From positions 4,884,501-4,948,500 of the forward strand of contig NZ_CP085636.1 of assembly GCF_027571385.1 (NCBI RefSeq): a DNA stretch of 64,000 nucleotides. Direction: 5' to 3'. Source of the stretch: Shewanella sp. MTB7 (GTDB taxonomy: Bacteria > Pseudomonadota > Gammaproteobacteria > Enterobacterales > Shewanellaceae). Numbering within the stretch: the stretch's first letter is position 1; every line of letters starts with the position of its first letter. Of the stretch, positions 1-7,929 are shown in pieces. The position numbers and the translations under genes were made by a program. Below the pieces are notes generated by a model. It saw only the letters and a program-made list of their open reading frames with translations, was not told the origin of the DNA and made no database searches.

Positions 1-629
1 GTGGTGGTTGTATGCATCAGGTTTTTCACTCTCTAGTGACCATGTTAGCTAACTCCACCAGTCAAGATGCGGCAAAATTTAAAACCATACCAACGTCATT
101 AGCAGCTTACGGATTTGCAGGAGTTGTTGGACAAGGTACCATCTGTGGCAATTTGAATGCTGCAGGCATGTTGATAAACATTCTGGATGACATTAATGGG
201 CAAAACTCCGCAGTTATTGGTGCTGCATTCCGTTATTACGAAAGTGCTGAGCTACCATTCTCATCACCTGAGTTTGTGGCTGGTATCGGTTCTACCGATG
301 AGAAAACAGCGCTTGTCGGCAGTTCTTCTACAGCAAATAGTATTCTATGTCACTCCTCAATCAGTAACTGGTCTAAAGCATCTGGTAAGACATTCAGCCA
401 AAAAGGCGAACGCTGCTACCGACTATCAGCCTCTATTGCTTACCATTTAGTCGAGCTACTTAATCGCGCTTATCACGGTGAGGATATTGCCGCTCTACCT
501 GGGTCAAAACCATCAGATGATACTCAGAGCTGTCAAAGCTGTCATGGCGTCAGCGATACCATGGCATCAGCAGCTAGCGTGAAGACTGACATGGAATGTG
601 CAACTTGTCATACCGGCCACTTTAACTAA
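1..629 (+). CDS. Split-Soret-type diheme cytochrome c, C_GCAxxG_C_C family (5' end outside window)
   Basis: The frame is open from the window edge (first full codon at 3) and the first residues read GGC before the ATG at 12, so that Met is internal and the true start lies upstream. The protein has the spaced cysteines of the C_GCAxxG_C_C redox family: Cys in GGCMHQ, then GTICGNLNAAG, ILCHSS and GERCYR. Near the C-terminus are two c-type haem sites, CQSCH and CATCH. Split-Soret cytochromes are periplasmic diheme proteins of this type, and Shewanella has one near its metK-fba cluster (family knowledge). The redox partner cannot be read here. The gene lies 11 bp before a lipoprotein gene, probably in one operon. 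Confidence 0.82.
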   Translation, partial: GGCMHQVFHSLVTMLANSTSQDAAKFKTIPTSLAAYGFAGVVGQGTICGNLNAAGMLINILDDINGQNSAVIGAAFRYYESAELPFSSPEFVAGIGSTDEKTALVGSSSTANSILCHSSISNWSKASGKTFSQKGERCYRLSASIAYHLVELLNRAYHGEDIAALPGSKPSDDTQSCQSCHGVSDTMASAASVKTDMECATCHTGHFN

Positions 630-640
630 AGGAGCGCGTA

Positions 641-1165
641 ATGAACCACAAACAACTCGGCTCGCTCTTAGCTTGTACTCTATTAGCCTCGGCATGCGGC
701 AGTGATAATAATGACAGTAACGATGGTGGTGAGATCTCCCCTCCTCCGGTAGTCGCAACAGTCGATATCGACAAGGCCACCAGTATTCAACTTGAACTAA
801 CAAGCTTTGAAGGGCTATCTGGCGCATTGAGTTTTAGCTTAAGTGATAAAGAGCAACAAGCGATCATCCATGCTAAAGATTACAACATTATCTACTTTGG
901 CTTCCCAGAGAAAAATACTAAGCTCAACAACCCTAAATCATGGCAACGCTGGCACCTTACACGCACTTACAGCTGTAATAGCCAGCAAAATAAATGTGAG
1001 GGCATACTGACGGAGTCAGAAACTAAGGGCAGTTACACTTTTGAAGCCCCGAAACTAGACTGGAGCAAGGGAGACTCTGATGAGACAGTAAGTCAATATA
1101 AGGTTGCTATAGAGATAAAGGGGACACTTAGCAGCAATGAGCTAGAACTCTTACCCACACTCTAA
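641..1165 (+). CDS. Lipoprotein resembling the haem-free N-terminal domain of OmcA/MtrC-family proteins
   Basis: The 174 aa protein starts with a lipoprotein signal: Lys near the start, a hydrophobic stretch, then lipobox LASAC with the lipidated Cys at about residue 19. A Ser/Asn/Asp-rich linker follows. The rest (IQLELTSFEGLSGALSFSLSDKE, then a Trp-rich segment with two Cys) recalls the first beta domain of OmcA/MtrC outer-membrane decahaem cytochromes, but there is no CxxCH motif. That resemblance is from memory and weak. It follows the split-Soret cytochrome by 11 bp, so a role beside that protein at the membrane is plausible. The start is supported by the upstream GGAGCG. A terminator follows at 1181. 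Confidence 0.7.
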   Translation: MNHKQLGSLLACTLLASACGSDNNDSNDGGEISPPPVVATVDIDKATSIQLELTSFEGLSGALSFSLSDKEQQAIIHAKDYNIIYFGFPEKNTKLNNPKSWQRWHLTRTYSCNSQQNKCEGILTESETKGSYTFEAPKLDWSKGDSDETVSQYKVAIEIKGTLSSNELELLPTL

Positions 1166-1180
1166 AGCCCCTACACTCTC

Positions 1181-1203
1181 GGAGAGGTTCGCCTCTCCTT
1201 TTA
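1181..1203 (+). terminator. Intrinsic terminator after the cytochrome-lipoprotein operon
   Basis: A perfect 7-bp stem GGAGAGG / CCTCTCC with a TTCG tetraloop is followed by TTTTA. It lies 15 bp after the lipoprotein stop codon. Confidence 0.85.
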
Positions 1204-1251
1204 CCTTAATCAAGTTACCCGAAATATTGATCACAAAATGGGGGCTTATCA

Positions 1252-1797
1252 CTAGAAAGTGAGCTTATTATCCTTGAGGTCACATCCCCATAGTCCATCA
1301 TCGGGAGCAAATTGAATAATGGCATAATTCTGCATTTCATCTATTTCGATCAACTGAATATCGAGCAACAAAGGGCTGACACTCGTAATCGCTAACCGAC
1401 TTGAATCGATAACTGCTGCCATATGATTTGAAAAGGATTTTTGGGTTAAATTAGAGATTATTTGACCATGTTCAAGCTTCAATTTAAAGGTCAGCGATGC
1501 CAAGTCAAGCTTATCAATCTTACCGCTTAAAATGATGGAATTAATCTCTCCACCAGACTCTATAAAGCGATACATGAGTGACACTGCTTCTCCCACGACC
1601 TTAATCACTACCTCGACCTTATTAACCCGATCAACATCTTTACCGTGGAGATTTGCTTGGCATGAAAAGGTCAGGTTCTCTTCCGGACCAACAAAATAAT
1701 GTAACCCGATACAGATACTAATAATCACTAATAAGCTGCACATTAATAACCATGCTTTCTTGACATAGCTCATTGTTTTTAGCCGTTGATTAACCAC
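1252..1797 (-). CDS. Single-pass membrane protein, likely partner of the adjacent ToxR-like regulator
   Basis: The 181 aa protein has one membrane segment near the N-terminus (about residues 16-35, WLLMCSLLVIISICIGLHYF) and a large extracytoplasmic part with two Cys that could form a disulfide. The GTG start at 1797 overlaps the stop of the upstream regulator and has AGGTAGGGA before it; an in-frame ATG lies 8 codons later. Position and topology resemble ToxS or TcpH, which stabilise or sense for ToxR/TcpP-type regulators, but I see no sequence similarity that proves it. Function is inferred from context only. Confidence 0.65.
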   Translation of the reverse strand: MVNQRLKTMSYVKKAWLLMCSLLVIISICIGLHYFVGPEENLTFSCQANLHGKDVDRVNKVEVVIKVVGEAVSLMYRFIESGGEINSIILSGKIDKLDLASLTFKLKLEHGQIISNLTQKSFSNHMAAVIDSSRLAITSVSPLLLDIQLIEIDEMQNYAIIQFAPDDGLWGCDLKDNKLTF

Positions 1798-2527
1798 AAA
1801 TCCCTACCTTAATTAACCAAGATTGATCAATGAAATACCAATCATCATCTACAGGTACTTGTTTCAGGTTTTTAATCTCGCTGCTCCCCAAATTCTCCCG
1901 CTTAAGTACGATACTGATTAGATTATCATCATGAGAAACGGAGACAAATATATGCTGCCACGGCACTTTCGCGCACATTTCAATATTTTTTGCCAAGAAT
2001 TTTATCTGACTACGATACTCATTTTTCAATTTGATATTGGTAAATATGGGGTAAAAAGAAACCTTAGACGATTGACTGGTAAGCATCTGTTCTTGCACTG
2101 GGTTAATCTGCACAGCTGGAACAAAGACAGAATTAATAATCCAGAGTAACCCTAATAACAGTCCAATAAAAATGGCATAATGCTTAGCTGAAATACTGCC
2201 GAATGGAGTCGAAGAAATATTTTTTACCTTTGACTTTTGTGTACTGTGCAATACATAGCCTTGCTTATCCACAGTCTCAATCAATCCAGTGTATTCCACG
2301 CCAAGATAGAAGCGAATACGTTCAATAGCTTCAGTCAGCAGCGCATAAGATCGCTGTTCTTCTGGCATAGCCAGTAACAACTCTTCCCTAGATAGCACTT
2401 GACCGCGATGCAGCACCATGGTCTCTATGACTGAATACTCTGCAGCGGACATCTTCCAACTCGTTTCATTGGCAAGATTAGATAATGTTTTATTATTCAT
2501 ATCTAACCAGCATGAGCCAATTTGCAT
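1790..2527 (-). CDS. ToxR/CadC-like membrane-anchored winged-helix transcriptional regulator
   Basis: Residues about 25-95 form an OmpR-type winged helix: KMSAAEYSVIETMVLHRGQVLSREELL, then an Arg-rich recognition region and GLIETVDKQGYVLH. A linker is followed by one membrane segment at about 113-133 (YAIFIGLLLGLLWIINSVFV) and a periplasmic domain of about 110 residues. This is the ToxR/CadC architecture, where the DNA-binding domain stays membrane bound. No receiver domain is present. The downstream gene overlaps by 8 bp. The divergent neighbourhood was interrupted by the prophage, whose attL is about 210 bp upstream, so its original upstream region is now partly phage DNA. Confidence 0.85.
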   Translation of the reverse strand: MQIGSCWLDMNNKTLSNLANETSWKMSAAEYSVIETMVLHRGQVLSREELLLAMPEEQRSYALLTEAIERIRFYLGVEYTGLIETVDKQGYVLHSTQKSKVKNISSTPFGSISAKHYAIFIGLLLGLLWIINSVFVPAVQINPVQEQMLTSQSSKVSFYPIFTNIKLKNEYRSQIKFLAKNIEMCAKVPWQHIFVSVSHDDNLISIVLKRENLGSSEIKNLKQVPVDDDWYFIDQSWLIKVGICG

Positions 2528-2735
2528 ATATCTTTCTCAACTCATTTAATAGCAAAATATTGTAGCCTCTCCTAGCAGATTGTTCTGTGATCACAAGTCA
2601 TTATTTTTTCTGAATAATAAAAAGCGTGACCTAGTGCTCATATTGATTAAACATCAATAAAATACAACGTAAAGATCCGTTATTGAATCTAATGGAAAGT
2701 AGTGATTATAGGAGGGGGATGTTGCATATAAGATA

Positions 2736-2766
2736 AAAGCACCAAAAGGTGTTTTTTTATCGACTT
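2736..2766. other. attL, left prophage attachment site
   Basis: The core CCAAAAGGTG (2742-2751) recurs at 39333-39342. Host sequence left of the core (AGATAAAAGCA) joined through the core to the sequence right of the other copy (CTTTTATCT) gives a perfect inverted repeat: AGATAAAAGCACC, an AAAA loop, then GGTGCTTTTATCT. That is a normal bidirectional terminator and explains why this copy is not at the 3' end of any gene on its left. The strict core could be a few bases longer or shorter. Confidence 0.8.
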
Positions 2767-2837
2767 GAAAGCCTTGCACAGCAAGGAACTGGCAATGCGC
2801 TGACCACGCATTGACCACACATAACCGTTAGGAATGA

Positions 2838-2865
2838 AAAAACCGCCTAAATTGGCGGTTTTTTA
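2838..2865 (+). terminator. Intrinsic terminator just inside the left prophage end
   Basis: AACCGCC / GGCGGTT stem around TAAATT, followed by TTTTTATT. It is 70-110 bp inside attL and no convincing gene lies between, although one frame there ends in ALTTH, a possible remnant of an older gene end. It would insulate phage cargo from host transcription. Confidence 0.7.
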
Positions 2866-2900
2866 TTGCTTAGATCTGTAAATATAGAATACTTTGAGTA

Positions 2901-3187
2901 CCGCTCTAAATCACTTCTGAACAAAAAAATTTAGAGCGTTAATTCTAATCAACCTAGCATTGTCTAGAAAATGTAACTTCATTTATTCGAAGGCATTAAT
3001 TTGCTACGACCCTCTGGTCAAGCACATTAGTTGAGATATTATATGTATCGAAGACCAGAATATTCTACACACCATTAACACCTTGTTCTTGTTGCTATTG
3101 CACAATCATAAAACGAGAGCATGTTCACAATAATATATGGTTTTTTATAGGATATTTACCCCTTACCCTACATAAATGAGAGTGTAA
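2901..3187. other. Gene-free stretch upstream of sodC with an inverted repeat
   Basis: CGCTCTAAAT at 2902-2911 pairs with ATTTAGAGCG at 2929-2938 (10 bp, 17-nt loop). A partly similar segment follows sodC at 3787-3855. The remainder is AT-rich and should hold the sodC promoter, but I cannot single out -35 and -10 boxes with confidence. Confidence 0.5.
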
Positions 3188-3712
3188 ATGAAAAAATCAA
3201 TTCTAATGATTGCATTGCTATGTGGTCTAACTGGGTCGGCTGTCGCAAGGGATCTCGAAAATCTTACGTTTGAAATGAAGGATTTAACCACAGGAAAAAT
3301 AGTCGGCGACATCGTTGTTGATAAAAGCCAATACGGTGTGATTTTTACGCCTCATTTAGACAAGCTATCACCCGGTCTTCATGGTTTTCACGTTCATCAA
3401 AACCCTCATTGCGATAACAGCATGAAAAACGGCAAGGCAATCGTAGGTGGAGCTGCAGGTGGCCACTATGATCCTGAAAAAACTAATAAACATGGCTATC
3501 CTTGGGGGGCTGGTAATCATAAAGGCGATCTACCAGCTCTTTATGTAGACCTTAAAGGTCAAGCTCACAACCCTGTATTAGCACCAAAGCTGACGCTTAA
3601 AGAGTTGAAAGGACGTTCACTCATGATCCATGTAGGTGGTGATAATCATTCAGATCATCCTATGGTACTGGGTGGCGGTGGTTCTAGAATGGTTTGCGGT
3701 ACAGCTAAATAG
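3188..3712 (+). CDS. sodC: Periplasmic Cu/Zn superoxide dismutase (prophage-borne)
   Basis: The 174 aa protein has a 20-residue signal peptide ending SAVA and the bacterial SodC hallmarks in order: GFHVHQN (copper ligands), GGAAGGHYDP (bridging His and zinc ligands), GNHKGDLPAL (zinc His and Asp), and HVGGDNHSDHPMVLGGGGSRMVCG (copper His, electrostatic loop and disulfide Cys; the partner Cys is in NPHCDN). It removes superoxide in the periplasm. The gene stands alone with its own terminator inside the prophage, close to attL, and is oriented opposite to neighbouring cargo, the usual layout of a moron. Salmonella and pathogenic E. coli phages also carry sodC (known). Confidence 0.95.
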   Translation: MKKSILMIALLCGLTGSAVARDLENLTFEMKDLTTGKIVGDIVVDKSQYGVIFTPHLDKLSPGLHGFHVHQNPHCDNSMKNGKAIVGGAAGGHYDPEKTNKHGYPWGAGNHKGDLPALYVDLKGQAHNPVLAPKLTLKELKGRSLMIHVGGDNHSDHPMVLGGGGSRMVCGTAK

Positions 3713-3732
3713 CCCTTGTGAAATAAAATCTT

Positions 3733-3757
3733 AGCCTTGCTTAGCAGGGCTTTTTTA
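3733..3757 (+). terminator. Intrinsic terminator of sodC
   Basis: AGCCTTG / CAGGGCT stem with one G-T pair and loop CTTAG, followed by six T. It starts 20 bp after the sodC stop. Confidence 0.75.
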
Positions 3758-4061
3758 TGCTTGAAGGTTTAATGATATGTTAAGCATCGCCCTAGCTCTC
3801 TTCTGGATAGAAAAAATTTAGGGTTAAAGCTTTGTAATTTCATTATTGTACTACGATAAATATGGTTAAATTAAGAAGGACTAAAGAGACTGTAGTGGTC
3901 GACCCATAATTAGGGGTAATCACAGTATTTGTGATGCCAACATCATTAAGGGATTCGCAAGACACCGTATATAGTTAATTTACTCTGACCCGATTATTGA
4001 AAGGAGTACCCCTCTTATGGGGATGGTTTTGGATTGGATTATATTTGAGAGTTGATAGCCA

Positions 4062-5354
4062 TTAAGAAAATAGACTGGCCACCACACTAAACAGGGCTCG
4101 CGTCCATTTACATACAAATGCAACGGACTCATAAATTGGATAAGAAAAAGCCCACCCTTGAGTTCGGGATGTAACCCACAACAGGGAGATTGTAGCGTGA
4201 ACTATGGAAAATAATATTAACGATAATAAGACTGTATTTGCATAAATCAGTTTACTTCGCAGGTTTTTCCGAAAAATGTAGATGGCATTAAAGGCTTCGC
4301 TACTCTTCTTCTCAAGTCGCCCCATCAAGCTTTCATATTCGGCCTTTATCGATTTAATAGATTGCAACTCAGATATCATCATCATTGAGAAAACAACAGA
4401 CACAATCAGCGCAACCAACCCCACACCGATATTGACAGCTATAATTTCATCGTGACTGGCACCACTATTCGCTGTTGCAACTGCCTGCGTTCGGGTTGAA
4501 GTTAAAAATATTACAGCTGGTATTGTAAGTGACTTAATTAGCGATGCACTTATCAGGTCGTTAACTTTAATCATGTAATCCCTATATCGCTCCTCATATT
4601 CCTCTCGCAGCTTATCAAAAGAAAACCCAACGGAGTACGCCTGATAAGCCTCATCAAACTTAAGACTAAAAGAACTAAAGTTACTAAGTAGATAAGCGAA
4701 CTTATCATCAGTTTCAACGTGATATAGAAATGAATGAAGGGTATTCTGTAAAATATGCCCCTTCTCCACCTCGTGCGGCTTATCTTTTTGGAGAAGACTT
4801 AAGAACTTTGTTAATCCATCAAACCCATTTTCGAGGCATGACGCGCTATACAGACCATTCAAATAAAGCTTTCCCTTGTATAGAAAGGTCAGTCCGTTTG
4901 CGGTGTCGTCATCAGACTTATCAAGCAAAGCGGACCACAAGCTATGCACTTCCAAATAGTGCTTCAACCTACCAGAAGGGGTTTCGCAGGGATAATAAAT
5001 AACTCCCTCAGCCTCCGAAGTTACAACAAAGCTGCTTGGTTTTTCCGTTGGATGAGTCTCTATCAAGCTTTCAAAATTTTCAAAGAACCTGACAGGGCCA
5101 ATATCCACATTAAAAAAAACTCTTACCGTCTCGCCATAATTTTTAGAGCAGAAATCCTCAACCAACTTCTTTCTTTTAACCCTACTACCCACCACCCCGA
5201 CATACTCACTCACTAAGTTGTGGACTGACGCTTTTTTTATAAGCTCTAGATTTCTATCGCTCAGTATAACTTCCGCAACCAAGTCATCGCCCTCCCATTT
5301 AGGTGGCAAAGCCTCGAATATTTCTTGGGTCTCGTCGGGAGTTATATCATTCAC
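4062..5354 (-). CDS. Membrane protein of unknown family, coupled to the NA37 gene
   Basis: About 430 aa. The N-terminal 270 residues are soluble, mixed alpha/beta and match nothing I recognise. The C-terminal third has hydrophobic segments near residues 275-290 (SLIKSLTIPAVIFLTS), 307-330 (IIAVNIGVGLVALIVSVVFSMMMI) and 370-395 (ANTVLLSLILFSIVHATISLLWV), separated by a coiled-coil stretch (SIKAEYESLMGRLEKKSSEAF). I prefer the GTG at 5354 because it overlaps the NA37 stop in GTGAATGA, the arrangement of translationally coupled genes; an in-frame ATG lies 13 codons upstream at 5393. Coupling suggests one complex or pathway: a cytoplasmic DNA-associated sensor with a membrane effector is my inference, not a known function. 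Confidence 0.72.
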   Translation of the reverse strand: MNDITPDETQEIFEALPPKWEGDDLVAEVILSDRNLELIKKASVHNLVSEYVGVVGSRVKRKKLVEDFCSKNYGETVRVFFNVDIGPVRFFENFESLIETHPTEKPSSFVVTSEAEGVIYYPCETPSGRLKHYLEVHSLWSALLDKSDDDTANGLTFLYKGKLYLNGLYSASCLENGFDGLTKFLSLLQKDKPHEVEKGHILQNTLHSFLYHVETDDKFAYLLSNFSSFSLKFDEAYQAYSVGFSFDKLREEYEERYRDYMIKVNDLISASLIKSLTIPAVIFLTSTRTQAVATANSGASHDEIIAVNIGVGLVALIVSVVFSMMMISELQSIKSIKAEYESLMGRLEKKSSEAFNAIYIFRKNLRSKLIYANTVLLSLILFSIVHATISLLWVTSRTQGWAFSYPIYESVAFVCKWTRALFSVVASLFS

Positions 5355-6411
5355 CTTGTTTATCCGCAGGGGGTAAGTACGCCAAAACCTCATCTATAAT
5401 ATCTTGAGGAAGATTTTTGAATGTTAATGTTTTATGGTTTCTATCGAAAATAATAGATTTGTTCAAGGCTCCCGTACTAAAGCTAATCTTGTAGTCCTTA
5501 TTCTCGCCTTGTATACGTGAAAACGACCTAAGTGCCGCTTTATCAATCCCAATCGTATCACTCAACTTAAACTCATTATGCGCTATATCTAAAAATTGAT
5601 TACACTCATCCTCCTTGGGAAACAAGTGCATAGACAAGCACTCAAGACTAATCCGCTCCTCATCATAATTTCTCATTCTGTCATGACAATAAGCCTGAGC
5701 TGACTCACACAAAACGCTTATCCGCTCAGTTGGAACGCCTAATCGCTGACACGTTTCAGTTATAGCATCTTTTAATGCGTTAGTATCAGCCTTATAATCA
5801 CTTGGCTCAGTACACCCTAGGAAGTCCTGAAAATAGCGTCTAACATCCCCAGTGCCTTTTCCTAGCTTGAAGGATATAGGCCTAGAGGCACCCTCAACCC
5901 AATCATTAATGCAAATTTTAGCCCCTAGATTCAGGGAGTCTAAGTTAATCCGCTCAATATCCTCAAAGGTCAGATCTTTATCATTGATATCTGTGCCGTC
6001 GATTCGATGTAAAAATACTGTGCAGAGGTAGTAAACCTCTTCACCACCAAAGTCCTGCGAATAGTAATATGTAATTAGAAAGCCATCTCTCGCATTTACC
6101 GCCTGAGCCTTGTTTAACTTTCTAGCTAACAGCTCCGCGAAGCGGGATGAGAGGAGTCTGTAGCCCTCAAAAAGCATATCATCATGCTTGAAGCTACCTT
6201 TCATTAGGTTTGAAAAAGCTGACTCTTCAGGCTCTTTGACAAACTCCCCGACCTTCATCCCTCCACCTTTAAATAAAGTCGTCAGCTTGGTGGTTACATT
6301 CTCGGATAATTTAGTAACATCGTTCTCTTCTTTCCTTGTTTTGGAAATGGCAGTACTTTTATCATCACGCTTGATAGAGGAAATAATTAGATTATGAATG
6401 GTACCGTCCAT
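5347..6411 (-). CDS. NA37/YejK (NdpA)-like nucleoid-associated protein
   Basis: 354 aa, close to E. coli YejK in length (335). The match spans the whole protein: IHNLIISSIKRDD at the start, DGFLITYYYSQDFGGEEVYYLCTVFL in the middle, PISFKLGKGTGDVRRYFQDFLGC, a C-terminal ISLECLSMHLF / FLDIAHNEFKLSDTIGIDKAALRSFSRIQG block, and NKSIIFDRNHKTLTFKNLP. The family binds nucleoid DNA. The chromosomal gene stands elsewhere in such bacteria, so this is a divergent, phage-carried copy with an extra N-terminal insert of about 40 residues. It is preceded by AGGAGCC and overlaps a membrane-protein gene by 8 bp. A role in phage defence or exclusion is inferred from location and pairing. Confidence 0.83.
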   Translation of the reverse strand: MDGTIHNLIISSIKRDDKSTAISKTRKEENDVTKLSENVTTKLTTLFKGGGMKVGEFVKEPEESAFSNLMKGSFKHDDMLFEGYRLLSSRFAELLARKLNKAQAVNARDGFLITYYYSQDFGGEEVYYLCTVFLHRIDGTDINDKDLTFEDIERINLDSLNLGAKICINDWVEGASRPISFKLGKGTGDVRRYFQDFLGCTEPSDYKADTNALKDAITETCQRLGVPTERISVLCESAQAYCHDRMRNYDEERISLECLSMHLFPKEDECNQFLDIAHNEFKLSDTIGIDKAALRSFSRIQGENKDYKISFSTGALNKSIIFDRNHKTLTFKNLPQDIIDEVLAYLPPADKQGE

Positions 6412-6630
6412 AAGGCTCCTAAGAAAATATGAGAAATAGGTAAATATGGAGCGATTACACTACATAAAATATAAAAACTCAATCAACTATCGATTATTTC
6501 ATGTTATAAATCAAAGAACTCAGGCTAATTCAATCCTAGTAACATATATGGAGGGCTTTAGGGTTTTCAAAGTTCCAATCAGAATTTAAAAGGGCATTAT
6601 TCAGCACTAAACACCTCTATCCCTCCAGAG

Positions 6631-7533
6631 TTATTTAGCCTGAATTATGTTCGCTTCACTTACTACACCCGCACCACAAAAGGAACTCAACTCCTCATCT
6701 TTGAATGTGAAGTTCTTAGTGGATTTAACTATTTCAGTCTTTTCAAAGATAGAGTAAAAGCAAGATTTACCATCTTTAGCTGCATAAACAAAAGAGTTGT
6801 TTCGGTGAATGTAATAACCCTTGGTATTCTCCAAAACTATTTCGCCCATAATTTTTTTACCATTTATAAGTATCTGAGTACACTGCCTTATATATTTGTC
6901 CTTGATCATTTCAGTGGTGACCACTGAGCAAACGTCACGATCCATTCCTTCCTTTATATAATCACTCCCAGCCATATAACCAAACAATGTAGGCAACAAT
7001 AAAATAACCACAAACATAGGTATTAGATGGGTTAAGGTTATCAACGTCACTAAAATAGCAGTAATGCTTGATGCCAACCCTAAAACCATTAAGGAAAACT
7101 TCACCCATACCTTATTGAAGAGCACCAGCGACGATTTTTTGACCTTAACTGCCACTTCTTTAACTTGATTATTGTTCCTGTACAGAGTAACAAGAGCTAG
7201 ACTTAGCATAACAATGAAAATTAACGCGGGGCTGTGGAATAAAATACGATTTAACACACTAGCCAAGCCTTTCCAGTAACTATCAATTCCTAGCTTGCTC
7301 ATCAAGTGTATGTAACCCAAGACTGCAGAATTGAAAATTTCCCTGACTTCGTAGTTCCCCGAAAGGTTACCCAACCCCATAGCTAATATGACGCCTTTTT
7401 GGTAACCCACCCCAAACAAAGCTGAAGCCAGCGTCATTAAACCAAATATCTTTAATACCCAACTCAGAGAGCCAATGCCATCAGCATCTTTCCCCTCTAC
7501 CGAACCAGCAACATTCTCACTACTACTTTTCAC
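6631..7533 (-). CDS. Multi-pass membrane protein, prophage cargo
   Basis: 300 aa. Hydrophobic segments lie near residues 26-50 (WVLKIFGLMTLASALFGVGY), 100-118 (LIFIVMLSLALVTLY), 145-185 (two spans, FSLMVLGLASSITAILVTLITL and LIPMFVVILLLPTLFGYMA), followed by a soluble C-terminal domain of about 105 residues with four Cys. I recognise no family. It is AT-rich like the NA37 pair but separated from it by 219 bp, so it is probably its own unit. Three 12-bp tandem repeats sit in its upstream region at 7547-7582. Possible roles include superinfection exclusion, but nothing in the sequence proves this. Confidence 0.65.
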   Translation of the reverse strand: MKSSSENVAGSVEGKDADGIGSLSWVLKIFGLMTLASALFGVGYQKGVILAMGLGNLSGNYEVREIFNSAVLGYIHLMSKLGIDSYWKGLASVLNRILFHSPALIFIVMLSLALVTLYRNNNQVKEVAVKVKKSSLVLFNKVWVKFSLMVLGLASSITAILVTLITLTHLIPMFVVILLLPTLFGYMAGSDYIKEGMDRDVCSVVTTEMIKDKYIRQCTQILINGKKIMGEIVLENTKGYYIHRNNSFVYAAKDGKSCFYSIFEKTEIVKSTKNFTFKDEELSSFCGAGVVSEANIIQAK

Positions 7534-7546
7534 AGCCTCTCCCTAG

Positions 7547-7582
7547 ACATTAATGAAAACATTAATGAAAACATTAATAACT
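7547..7582. repeat. 12-bp tandem repeat, three copies (ACATTAATGAAA)
   Basis: Two exact copies of ACATTAATGAAA are followed by a third diverging at its end (ACATTAATAACT). They lie 14 bp upstream of the start of the 300 aa membrane-protein gene, where a regulator could bind on successive helix turns. Confidence 0.85.
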
Positions 7583-7721
7583 CACACAACAATACTTACC
7601 AATCATTAATTGAATCTACCACCACAAACAGCGATTTAATATCAAAATCATGCGTGTATATTGTAATATACCTAGCTCTGTTTTTTGGTGACCATCTACA
7701 GCTTGAAACAGGGACGTTGCC

Positions 7722-7769
7722 GCTAAATCAAAAGCTAAATCAAAAGCTAAATCAAAAGCTAAATCAAAA
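7722..7769. repeat. 12-bp tandem repeat, four copies (GCTAAATCAAAA)
   Basis: Four exact, contiguous copies of GCTAAATCAAAA. The sequence lies in the 396-bp gene-free stretch between the 300 aa membrane protein and the methyltransferase. The unit length equals that of the nearby ACATTAATGAAA array. Confidence 0.9.
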
Positions 7770-7885
7770 AATTTAATCAATCTTCATTCGAAGGCTAACA
7801 AGTTTTAAGGCAGAAATAAGTTAACAACTCAAATTTTAGGGTTCTGACAAAACTCAATCTATCGAACATTCGTAACGGTTATGAA

Positions 7886-7910
7886 ACAAAAAGCCGCCTT
7901 GGTTGGCGGC
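7886..7910 (-). terminator. Terminator of the com-methyltransferase unit
   Basis: Read on the minus strand, GCCGCC, loop AACCAA, GGCGGC and then TTTTTG. It lies 20 bp after the methyltransferase stop. The plus-strand read also ends in CTCTTTTAT, so it may work both ways. Confidence 0.8.
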
Positions 7911-7929
7911 CTCTTTTATCTTCACAACA

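Noticed and set aside
2760..2835. Remnant of a second integrase at the left end (frame ending GNALTTH)
   Set aside because: Only about 14 residues are readable and they match nothing specific; too short to support a pseudogene.
7722..7769. Possible CRISPR array or replication iterons
   Set aside because: Repeats are contiguous 12-mers without spacers, so not CRISPR; no Rep gene is adjacent and the Rep-like gene has its own palindromic region elsewhere.
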